The notes below the pieces were generated by a model, which did not search any database, was not told where the DNA came from, and saw only the letters and a program-made list of their open reading frames with translations. Source: an uncultured Clostridia bacterium (lineage in GTDB: Bacteria > Bacillota > Clostridia > TANB77 > CAG-508). From it: a stretch of DNA of 64,000 nt. Positions 28,341-36,835 of the stretch are shown here, one piece after another (the first letter of the stretch is position 1; every line of letters starts with the position of its first letter). The stretch lies in NCBI GenBank assembly GCA_944388935.1, contig CALXKK010000004.1, forward strand, positions 1 through 64,000. Direction: 5' to 3'. Made by a program: the position numbers and the translations under genes.

Positions 28341-30428
28341 ATGAATTTAAGAAATGTTAAAACTAAAATTGTGTATGATAATTCAAAAGATGATATAGAA
28401 AGTGATTTATTTATTCCTCTTATGAATGAAACAAAGTATTATTATAGGGGGGTTGGATATTTTTCTTCAAAGTGGATTGAAATAACTTTGGAAGGAATTA
28501 ATTCAATTATAAAAAATAAAGGTAAGATGTTTTTAATAACATCTCCTAATTTATCAAAAGTTGACTATGAAGCAATTTGTAAAGGAGATTTAGCAAAAAG
28601 AAATGAAGTAATATACAAATCTATTATAGATGAATTAAATACTAGTAAGCCAGAAGTATTAACATTACTTTCTTGGTTAATAGCAGATGATATTTTAGAA
28701 ATTAAATTTGCTATATGTAAGAATAAAATAGGAATGTATCATGATAAATTAGCGATATTTGAAGATGAATCTAATAATACAGTTTGTGTTCATGGTTCAA
28801 TTAATGATTCTTTAAAAGCTACTTATAATGGGGAGGGCGTTTCCGTATTTAATAATTGGTCAAATGGACAAGAATATTGTATTTATCATAAAACTAGATT
28901 TTTAGAATTATGGAATTCAAAAAATTCATTTTATTATATAATAGATATGCCAGAAAAGTTAAAGGAATATTTTGTTGATAATACTTATAAAGAAAAAAGG
29001 CCATATGATTTTGAAGATGAAAATAGTAATGGCAAAACTTTAGGAATTGATGATGCACGAAACTATCAACTAGAGGCTATAGAAAAGCTAAAAGAAAATA
29101 ATTGGAAAGGTATATTCGAAATGGCCACAGGAACTGGAAAAACTTTTACGAGTTTACTTGCTATGAAAGAATATAAAGAAATGAAAAGAAGACAATTTTT
29201 AATAATTGTTGTACCTTTTAAACATCTAGTAGAACAATGGAAAAAAGAAACAGAAAAATTTGGTTGGTGTAGTGCAATTAAATGTAAAGGAAATAAGACG
29301 TCTTGGATAAATAAATTTATTTCTAAAATAAAAGATTATAATAGTAAATTAATATCAGAAGTATGTATTATTTGCACATATCAAACTGCTTCTAGTGATA
29401 TATTTATTAATTGGATAGATAAAATTAAAGATAATGTATGTTTAATTGCTGATGAATGTCACTATATGGGTTCAAAAGAATATAGCAATTTAATGATAAA
29501 AAAAATTGATACTAGATTAGGCCTGTCTGCTACACCAGAAAGATGGTTTGATGAAGAAGGAACAAAAAAAATAAGGGATTATTTTGGAAAAACAGTATAT
29601 AGTTATTCTTTAGAAAAAGCAATAAAAAATAATTATTTAACTCCATATAATTATTATCCTGTTGCTGTACGATTAAATGATATTGAACAAGAAGAATATA
29701 ATATTTTAACAAAAAGAATTAATAAATTGAGTCTTATAAACAAAAATAAAAAAGAAGAAAAAAATGAAGAATATATTAAAGCCTTAATACGAAAAAGAAA
29801 AACGATTATAAATAAAGCAAATAATAAATATAAGAAATTAATTGAATTACTAAATACTAAAAACGGAAATGTCTCACATACATTAATATATTGTGCAAAA
29901 GGCGAAAATAAGATTGTTACCAAATTGTTATATGAATTAGGATTTAGAGTTCATGATTTTGTATACGAAGTGAGTGACAAAGATAGACAAGATATACTGA
30001 ATAAATTTGATTCCGGAGAATATCAAATATTAGTAGCGATTAAATGTCTAGATGAAGGAGTGGATGTCCCAAGTACTAAAACATCATATTTCCTTTCTAG
30101 TACTACTAATCCAAGAGAGTTTGTGCAAAGAAGAGGAAGAGTTTTAAGAAAAGATGATTCTAAGGACATTGCGGAGATATATGACTTTATAGTTTTTCCT
30201 AATGATGAAATAGTGGAAGACATAAGTGTTGGACAAGATATAATTAAGAAAGAATTACCAAGATTTGCTGAATTTACAGAACATGCAAATAATTATTTCG
30301 AAGCAAGACATAGAATTTTTAATGAAATAAAGAAATATAACTTAGAGCCTAGAATGGATTTATTGCCATGGGAAATATATAAAAGGAATAAGGAGGAAGA
30401 AAACGATAATGAAGAAGATGAATATTAA
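28341..30428 (+). CDS. PLD-nuclease/SF2 helicase protein of the DndD-like cassette
   Basis: 695 residues. N-terminal PLD-like nuclease with YHDKLAIF (H134, K136) and HGSIND (H151, G152, S153, N155), one HKD half-site. SF2 helicase follows: MATGTGKT with GTGKT at 264-268, DECH box at 371-374, GLSATPERW motif III, CLDEGVDVP and QRRGRVLRK motif VI. A predicted ATP-driven DNA motor with nuclease activity, the likely effector of the cassette. Its 3' end overlaps the start of the 68-aa gene by 20 nt. It has the same domain order as the 5.4 kb protein without DUF3427, and no obvious nucleotide similarity to it. Confidence 0.8.
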   Translation: MNLRNVKTKIVYDNSKDDIESDLFIPLMNETKYYYRGVGYFSSKWIEITLEGINSIIKNKGKMFLITSPNLSKVDYEAICKGDLAKRNEVIYKSIIDELNTSKPEVLTLLSWLIADDILEIKFAICKNKIGMYHDKLAIFEDESNNTVCVHGSINDSLKATYNGEGVSVFNNWSNGQEYCIYHKTRFLELWNSKNSFYYIIDMPEKLKEYFVDNTYKEKRPYDFEDENSNGKTLGIDDARNYQLEAIEKLKENNWKGIFEMATGTGKTFTSLLAMKEYKEMKRRQFLIIVVPFKHLVEQWKKETEKFGWCSAIKCKGNKTSWINKFISKIKDYNSKLISEVCIICTYQTASSDIFINWIDKIKDNVCLIADECHYMGSKEYSNLMIKKIDTRLGLSATPERWFDEEGTKKIRDYFGKTVYSYSLEKAIKNNYLTPYNYYPVAVRLNDIEQEEYNILTKRINKLSLINKNKKEEKNEEYIKALIRKRKTIINKANNKYKKLIELLNTKNGNVSHTLIYCAKGENKIVTKLLYELGFRVHDFVYEVSDKDRQDILNKFDSGEYQILVAIKCLDEGVDVPSTKTSYFLSSTTNPREFVQRRGRVLRKDDSKDIAEIYDFIVFPNDEIVEDISVGQDIIKKELPRFAEFTEHANNYFEARHRIFNEIKKYNLEPRMDLLPWEIYKRNKEEENDNEEDEY

Positions 30429-30615
30429 TTTAAAGGAAGAAATTATTAAATATAAGGCTCCAGAAAAAATAAAAGACATAGCTAATAAAATGTTAGAATT
30501 AATTCAAGAAGGAAAAAATGAAGAGAATATTAAGACAAATATAGATAGAGAAATAACAAATTTAGTTGTTGAAGAAGGTGAAGATGATGAAGTTAATATC
30601 AATAGAAATGAATAA
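30409..30615 (+). CDS. Small 68-aa acidic protein between helicase and DndD-like ATPase
   Basis: 68 residues, charged and helical (LKEEIIKYKAPEKIKDIANK), ending in an acidic tail. It begins with ATGAAGAAG at 30409, with AGGAGG about 12 nt upstream inside the helicase gene, overlaps the helicase end by 20 nt and the next gene by about 35 nt. Such double overlap points to a translated, coupled gene. Family unknown; it may bridge the helicase and the ATPase. Confidence 0.55.
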   Translation: MKKMNINLKEEIIKYKAPEKIKDIANKMLELIQEGKNEENIKTNIDREITNLVVEEGEDDEVNINRNE

Positions 30616-32611
30616 CTTTAGGCAATATTATGGAGAAGGAAATATAATAAATTTTAATAAAAATAATTCTAATATTACTGTTATTATTGGTGAAAATGGA
30701 GCTGGAAAAACAAGTATATTTAGAGCTATGATATTTGCACTTTTTGGAATTAGCGAATTAGAAGAAGATTCAAAAAATGAAAAAGTTCATTTAGTTAATC
30801 TTCATAAGTTAGAAGAGAATATGAATAAAAAAGTAGAAGCTTCAGTAAAAGTTAATTTTGAACACGAAGGTAAAAAATATCTTATTGAAAGAAAAACATA
30901 TTCACTTATGAAGAACAATAAAGAAGTAATAAGTTCACCTGATACAGATGTATCTTTAAAAATTATAGATGAAAATGGTATTCTTCAAAATAGAGAAATT
31001 ACAGATAATGATGAAATATTATCAATTTTAGAAAAAATTTTAAATCCAAAATTAAAAGATTTCTTCTTTTTTAATGGTGAAAAAATAGAAGAATTAGCCA
31101 AAACAGATGCTAAATCTAGAAAGACAATTAAAGAAGGTATCATCAAACTATTACAAATAGACAATTTGGAATTAGCTATAAAAATATTAGATAAAATGCT
31201 AAATGAGCAAATTAGAAAAATAAAGGAATCATCTAGTAGTGATTTAGTAAAAAAATATAATGAAAAAGAAGAAAATGAAAAAGATATAGAAAAATTAAAT
31301 AATGAAATTGATAGGCAAGAGGACGAAATTGAAACAGCCAAAGAGGAAATTGAAGAGATAACACAAAAAATGAAAAAAAATGAGGGCGTGAAAAAGTATA
31401 TATCGCAGAAAGAGTATGCTGTAAATTTAAAAAATGAGCATAAAAATAATTTAAGAAGTAAGCAAGAGGAACTAAAAAAACTTTTACAATCATCTATTGG
31501 AAACTTAATTATTGAAAAAACAATAATAGATGCTGAATATCATTTAAAAAATGAAAATGAAGAAATTGATATACCAGAAGTGCTTATAGATAAGATACTA
31601 AGAGAAAAACAATGTATTTGTGGTAGACATTTTGAAGATGGTTCAGCTACCTTAGAATTATTTAAAAGTTATAAAATTAATCATGTACAATCTCCTAAAT
31701 TATTTGAAGAATGGAAGAATGCTATAATTTATTCTAAGGCAAAGATTGATGGTAAGAAGCAAGAATTATCTGAAATTTTATCTTCTATAGCAGAAATAAA
31801 AGAAAAAATAGACGAACAAACAACAAAAATTGAACGATATACAGAAGAAATTAAGCAATTTAATTTAAGCAGTGAAAGTGAACTTAAAGAATATCAACAA
31901 AGTTTAGAAAAATTAGAATCTAAAAAGAAGTCAATTGAAACAGAAAAAACTTTAAATTTATATAAAAAAATATCATTACAGCGTAAGGTAGAAGAAATAC
32001 AAGAAGATATAAATAGACTAGAAATACTTAGTGAGAAAAACAGGAAAGAAGTGAAGAAAAAACAATATATAGAAAATGTAAAAAATATGTTGGTATCAAT
32101 CAAAAAAACATATACAGATAAAGTGAAAAAACAATTAGCTGAAGAAATGTTTAAGATTTATAAAAAAATGATTAGTGAAAAAGATAGAGACTTAGTTAGT
32201 AAAATAGAAGTTGATGATGAATATAGAATAGATTTGAAAAATTGGCAATCTATTTCTATTTTACAAGACATCTCAGCTGGTCAAAAGCAAATTATTTCTT
32301 TAGCATTAATAATAGCATTGTCAAAATTAGCATGTAATGAAAACAATACTATAAATGTTCCTTTATTCATGGATACACCATTTGGAAGAATTTCTGGTGA
32401 AAATAGAAAAAATATTATTAATACAATACCTAATGAGATGGAACAATGGATCTTATTAGCAACAGACACCGAATTAACAAAAGACGAAAAGGAATATTTG
32501 TATGCAACTAATAAATGGCATAACTTATATGAACTAGAACAAAGTGAAATTGGGAAAACTAAAATTAAAAATATAGATAATATAGAAGGATATTTAATAA
32601 AGGGAGATTAG
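30581..32611 (+). CDS. DndD-like SMC/Rad50-type ATPase with zinc-hook motif
   Basis: 677 residues. Walker A GENGAGKT at 37-44 after MNNFRQYYGEG; DFFFFNGEKIEELA is a signature of the DNA-phosphorothioation protein DndD; long coiled coils (about 190-300 and 390-530) flank a CICGRHF turn (C345, C347) like a zinc hook; ABC signature ISAGQKQ at 564-570; Walker B/D-loop LFMDTPFGR near 595. Such ATPases clamp or remodel DNA. I start at ATG 30581 (tandem ATGATG) with AGGTGA upstream; TTG 30566 is possible. No DndA, DndB, DndC or DndE is encoded in the window, so it probably does not make phosphorothioates here. Confidence 0.8.
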   Translation, partial: KMMKLISIEMNNFRQYYGEGNIINFNKNNSNITVIIGENGAGKTSIFRAMIFALFGISELEEDSKNEKVHLVNLHKLEENMNKKVEASVKVNFEHEGKKYLIERKTYSLMKNNKEVISSPDTDVSLKIIDENGILQNREITDNDEILSILEKILNPKLKDFFFFNGEKIEELAKTDAKSRKTIKEGIIKLLQIDNLELAIKILDKMLNEQIRKIKESSSSDLVKKYNEKEENEKDIEKLNNEIDRQEDEIETAKEEIEEITQKMKKNEGVKKYISQKEYAVNLKNEHKNNLRSKQEELKKLLQSSIGNLIIEKTIIDAEYHLKNENEEIDIPEVLIDKILREKQCICGRHFEDGSATLELFKSYKINHVQSPKLFEEWKNAIIYSKAKIDGKKQELSEILSSIAEIKEKIDEQTTKIERYTEEIKQFNLSSESELKEYQQSLEKLESKKKSIETEKTLNLYKKISLQRKVEEIQEDINRLEILSEKNRKEVKKKQYIENVKNMLVSIKKTYTDKVKKQLAEEMFKIYKKMISEKDRDLVSKIEVDDEYRIDLKNWQSISILQDISAGQKQIISLALIIALSKLACNENNTINVPLFMDTPFGRISGENRKNIINTIPNEMEQWILLATDTELTKDEKEYLYATNKWHNLYELEQSEIGKTKIKNIDNIEGYLIKGD

Positions 32612-32614
32612 AAT

Positions 32615-33082
32615 ATGGAAGGAATGAAAAGATTTAAATTAGAACCAAATTTCTTTATATATAAGAGTAAAAAATATGAAAAAGTTTATGAGACGCTTTT
32701 ATCTAAAAAAATATTTAATAATATGGCAGAGATATTTACTTTTGCATGTATAATTGGATACAAGAATAATAATAAAGTAAAGATAGCTGAAAGAGGAACA
32801 GAAATGAGAAGTGAGCACTTTAAAGAGAAAGAATTGGTACCACTTATGAGCATTATTTTTGAAGAGGCGAAATTTGATAAAGATATTTTTTATGATTATG
32901 AACTAATAAAAGCAAAATTTAATGATTTAGAAGAATATGCGGAAGGAGGAATGGAAATTTTGTGCTCAACTGCTTTTGATGGTCATTGGAATGGATTAGT
33001 AATTGATGATGAATATAGTGAGTATGAAATTGATTTAGCAAGGTATATATTAGATAATTTAAATGCTGAGACTTCTATTTAG
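32615..33082 (+). CDS. Dnd-system-associated protein 4-like
   Basis: 155 residues, starting 3 nt after the DndD-like stop with GGGAGATTAG upstream. The block KIFNNMAEIFTFACIIGY and the later EEYAEGGMEIL match the pattern I know from the Dnd-associated protein 4 family (a small protein next to phosphorothioation-dependent restriction genes). No catalytic residues are evident. Together with the DndD-like ATPase it ties the cassette to the Dnd world. It is the last gene of the cassette; decayed DNA begins about 50 nt later. Confidence 0.65.
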   Translation: MEGMKRFKLEPNFFIYKSKKYEKVYETLLSKKIFNNMAEIFTFACIIGYKNNNKVKIAERGTEMRSEHFKEKELVPLMSIIFEEAKFDKDIFYDYELIKAKFNDLEEYAEGGMEILCSTAFDGHWNGLVIDDEYSEYEIDLARYILDNLNAETSI

Positions 33083-33132
33083 AATAGTAAGAAATAGTGA
33101 TATAAGATATAAAATTTTCAATTAAATCATCT

Positions 33133-33658
33133 ATCTATATTCTTAAATAGGACATATTTTAATGGATTATATAGAGTAAATAAAAATGGAAAATTTAATG
33201 TCCCATTTGGCAAATATAAAAATCCTGCAATATATGATGAGAAAAATTTAAGAAACTTAGCTAAGCTAATAAAAAATGTCAAATTTAAATATGGAGATTA
33301 TTCAAAATGTTTGATGTTACGCAAAATACTTTTGTGTATTTGGCCCTCCATATAAGACAATTAAATGTGACATCGGAATTTACATCATATACAAAAGAGA
33401 ATTTTGACGATAATAGTCAAAAGAAGTTGGGGGGATTTTTATAGAAAATTGAATGAAAAAGATACAAAGTTGATGCTAAGCAATTCTAACTCCAAAAATA
33501 CTAATAAAGATGATACTTTTTTTGATAATATATATCAAGGATTTAATATTAATGAAATATATACTAGTAGAATGATAAATGCTGATGGCAAAGGTAAAGG
33601 GAAAATTTCTGAAATATTAGTAACAAATTATAATATTAAAAGTAATGATAATTTATAA
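33133..33658 (+). pseudogene. Decayed 3' half of a dpnM copy
   Basis: Close nucleotide similarity to 20262-20770: for example ACATATTTTAATGGATTATA and CCATTTGGCAAATATAAAAA are shared with few changes. The 5' half is missing, a 5-nt deletion falls in the codons before VTQNTFVYF, DPPY is destroyed (TTTGGCCCTCCATAT), and a further shift precedes 33404, after which the tail is intact (NEIYTSRMINADGKG). The open stretch at 33404-33658 is only this tail. Confidence 0.85.
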
Positions 33659-33662
33659 GGTA

Positions 33663-34070
33663 ATGTTTACAGGTAAGTATTATTTCAACGAAAATAAATT
33701 TAAACTAATTAAAGGAGATATGTTTAGAGCTTAAAAAAATTTGAAGATAAATCAATAGATACAATATTTGCAGATCCACCATATTTTTTATCAAATAATG
33801 GAATAACATGTAGTGGTGGAAAGATTGTAATAGTTAATGAAGGAAAATGGGATGAAGCAGATTCTTTAAAGTATAAACATAATTTTAATAAAAAATGGAT
33901 AAAGGAATGTTATAAAATACTTAAAGATAATGGAACTATTTTGAAAAGTGGAATGTTACATAATATATATTCTATAGGAATGACTCTAGAAGAAAATGAA
34001 TTTAAGATATTAAAAAATATATAATATAAATGATATGGAAAATGGTATATTAAATGAAATATTTAAATAA
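33663..34070 (+). pseudogene. Decayed dpnA copy fused by deletion to the dpnII end
   Basis: Starts at ATG 33663 (MFTGKYYFNENKFKLIKGD, as in dpnA), loses a codon part near 33728 (frameshift), keeps DPPYFLSNNG in another frame, and runs to about 34020. There it jumps to sequence equivalent to 22355-22410, the last codons of dpnII (NDMENGILNEIFK). The deletion removed about 1.2 kb relative to the intact module. Confidence 0.85.
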
Positions 34071-34200
34071 AGCATTAATAACAATATTGGTATTTATTCA
34101 ATTATTATTATATCAACTTTTAGAGGAAGATAAAAATTAAATGTATTAATAAATTATGGGGCAACTTATACTAGTTGTCTCTTTTGGCTTTTTAAGGAGG
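34071..34200 (+). pseudogene. Remnant of the interrupted gene and its terminator-like hairpin
   Basis: Equivalent to 22925-23030: only the end of the 22431-22964 gene (STFRGR then TAA) remains, followed by the conserved hairpin (GGGGCAACT/AGTTGTCTC) and AAGGAGGG. Most of that gene was deleted in this copy. Confidence 0.7.
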
Positions 34201-34206
34201 GATAAT

Positions 34207-34634
34207 ATGATTTATAAACCAGATCAATTTAAATTAGAAGAAACAACAATATGATCTTTTAAAGAACAAGGAAGTTGATCTACTCATAAAGGAGACTATA
34301 GAGGTAATTGCGCACCACAAGTGTCAAGAAATTTAATTTTAAAATATACAAAAGAATGTGACATCGTATTAGATACATTTTCTAGAAAAAATGTTTAAGA
34401 ATTATAAAGAAAAATAAGTGATGTGCAGTTTTAATAGGAGATATCAGAAAAAAAAAGAATATTATTCCATTAGTATTTTGTATCATGAATATTTTTATTC
34501 AGACGGGTTTCACTTTAAAAGAAATAATTATAAAAGAGCAACATAATTGTAAAAGAACAGATTATTGGCGTCAAAATAAAAATAGGGGTTTTTATTTGCT
34601 AGCTCATGAGTATATATTTGTGTTCAAGTCTTAA
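34207..34634 (+). pseudogene. Decayed copy of the HPPY methyltransferase
   Basis: ATG 34207 with AAGGAGGG 6 nt upstream. Two codons that are TGG (Trp) in the intact gene are TGA here, at 34252-34254 and 34276-34278. The SAM motif is cut after DTF by a deletion of about 310 nt that also removes HPPY; the frame then reads GDIRKKKNIIPL and the terminal HNCKRTDYWRQNKN block. Not functional. Confidence 0.85.
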
Positions 34635-34711
34635 GATTTTTATATATTTAATTAAAAAATAAATTATTTTATAATATAATATCAATAACAATATGAAATG
34701 AAAAAGAAATA

Positions 34712-34910
34712 TAATCAATGCAGTGCATGACCAGTTACTTTGAGAGCCTCGTTATTACATTATATAATTTATTTGGAGTTATACAAAACTAAAAAGTACA
34801 AAAAGGCAGTATTATAGTTGTAAGAGAAAGTAATATAGCTTATGCAATGTGATTGAAATTAATTGCGTTAATGGTGAAATGTTTAGAAAGAAAAATAAAG
34901 AAGTTTAGAG
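34712..34910 (+). pseudogene. Decayed leader and fragments of the AAA+ ATPase gene
   Basis: Nucleotide similarity to the leader at 41945-41990 (CAATGCAGTGCATGACCAG, AGCCTCGTTATTACAT) followed at once by pieces matching 42080-42105 (ATTTATTTGGAGTTATACAA), about 42360-42405 and about 42695-42755 of the AAA+ gene, with the intervening parts deleted. The SD-bearing arm of the leader hairpin is gone. It shows that a second AAA+ gene once followed the second DpnII/HPPY module. Confidence 0.65.
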
Positions 34911-34920
34911 GGATTAAAAT

Positions 34921-36754
34921 ATGGGTAAAAAAGAAAATAAGAAAGATGAAAAGGAAAAGGATGTAATATTAATAAATAAAATGTATACAGGAAGTTATCT
35001 TAATGGCAATAAAGGAAATAATATTGGGCATGAAATTATAAATTTTTTCAAAGCCTCAGATGGAAATAACTATATATACATAACGCCTTATGGTAAATTT
35101 GATTTAACGTATAAAAATAGAATTAAATATGTTTTATTAACAGATGCAACAATTGGAGGAAAATATAATATAATTGCTAAAGTTGAAGTTGATAATGAAG
35201 GATGTTTAATTTATGAAAATTACAGGAATAAAGAAAGTAAACAATTTGAAAATTTTATTTTAAAAGATAGGTTTAAAGATGTACATAAAGAACAAGCTAA
35301 AGATAAAAAATATGGTGGAAAATTACTTTATGATGTATACAAAAATAATATTGGAAATGATGAAGCTATTTATGCAACATTTAAGGTTAAAAATGTGATA
35401 ATGCCAACAAAAACAATTACAGTTAAGATAAATAAGCAAAAAGGAAATGAATGTGCAAAAATACAATTAGATGGAGTGACTTTAGAGAATGGAGAATTTA
35501 AAAAAGAAAAAAATGATGATAAAATTCCATTAAATATAGGGGAGAGCAATATTATATATTTACAAGAAGGAAACTTATATAATTTCCTACTAGCTGTAAT
35601 TAATAATCCAACTTATTGAAAAAAAGAAGATAAAACAAAAAAATAGAAGCTGTAAAGGAACATTTAAACAAGAATTTAGATGATAGATATAAAATTGAAT
35701 TTAATTTTTTAAATTTGATTCAAAAAGAATATGATGAAAGTATTTTTACAAATATGTTGGCGTTTTATTTTAATACTGAATATAAAAATGATATAATATT
35801 AAATTATTTTTTGGATTGGCTAGAAAAAAATGGCAAAATAAAGAATAGCGAAGCTCATATAAAATTTGAAAAAATAGAAGCAGAACACCCAATACAGTTA
35901 GAAGATATAGAAAATAAAAATGAAGATACAAAAGATGATAATAACAAAAATAATAAAGATAAAAAATCTAAGCAAACCAAAAGAGGACGAATAGATTTAT
36001 TTACCAAAAAAGATAAAAATTTTTTAGTAATTGAAAATAAAATAAAATCAAAAATAAATGGAAAAAAAGAGGATGGATATCAGTTAAAATTATATAAAGA
36101 TAAGTTTTCAAATACGGAAGACAATTTTATAGGACTGATTTTCGTTCCTAATTATAATTATTATAGGATAAAAAGTGAAGAAGGATATGTTAATGTAGAA
36201 AAAAAGGATATACTATAATAGAATATAGTGAAATTTATGAATTTTTTGGATGGATTTTTAAAGAAAAAAAAAAAAAACAGATAGAATTTCAAAATCCGTT
36301 TGCTGAAAAATATTATATAGATTTTATGAATTCCTTAAAAGTGCATACACTTAAAGCAGAAGATAAAGAAGAATACAAATTTAAAAATGCAATAAAAAAT
36401 ATAGAAAATGATAAAAATGTATATATAGTATATGTATATAGATTTCGCTTCAAAGGAAATTATAAATATTATGTAGGGACAACTAATAATTTTGATAGAA
36501 GAGATGAAGAACTTAGTGAAACGAGAGAATTTAAAGATTATAAAGCAGATGAAAATATATTTAAAAGTGAGTATATAAAGGATTTAGAAAAAGCTTTTCA
36601 CATTGAAGAGTTTTTAGAAGAAGAAATTAATGAGACAATAAATGCAAGGAAACAGGAAAATAAATTAAATTATGATTATTTAGAAAAAAGAGATATTGAA
36701 AATATGTTAAAAATTTATAGAGCACACTATGTAATTAATAAGGTATTAAGATAG
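34921..36754 (+). pseudogene. Broken PD-(D/E)XK nuclease gene with GIY-YIG-like C-terminus
   Basis: Three open pieces read as one protein of about 610 residues. Piece one, 34921-35619, is an unknown N-terminal domain (MYTGSYLNG, NYIYITPYG). It ends at TGA 35617-35619, where Trp would fit, and a one-base shift in the A7 tract 35637-35643 is also needed. Piece two, to 36218, holds RGRIDLF and FLVIENK, a PD-(D/E)XK nuclease. A shift in the A7 tract 36199-36205 links it to piece three, which runs through an A14 tract (36264-36277) into a GIY-YIG-like segment (VYIVYVY, YYVGTTNNFDRR) ending at 36754. Three separate lesions make a true pseudogene most likely; slippage-based switching in the A tracts is an alternative. 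Confidence 0.6.
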
Positions 36755-36835
36755 ATATCCAAATGTAAGAAAAATATCAATAATTAAGAACGATAATAGT
36801 TTAAGTAAAAAGGAAACTAAACAAGGAGATTAATT

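Noticed and set aside
28341..33082. A canonical Dnd phosphorothioation or DndFGH restriction locus
   Set aside because: Only DndD-like and associated-protein-4-like genes are present; DndA, B, C, E, F, G and H are not recognisable.
33404..33658. 84-codon open frame that looks like a small gene
   Set aside because: It is the surviving tail of the decayed dpnM copy, with no RBS and a frame entered through a shift.
19856..34634. Composite transposon bounded by the DpnII repeats
   Set aside because: No transposase, terminal inverted repeats or target-site duplications are visible; homologous repeats alone explain the layout.
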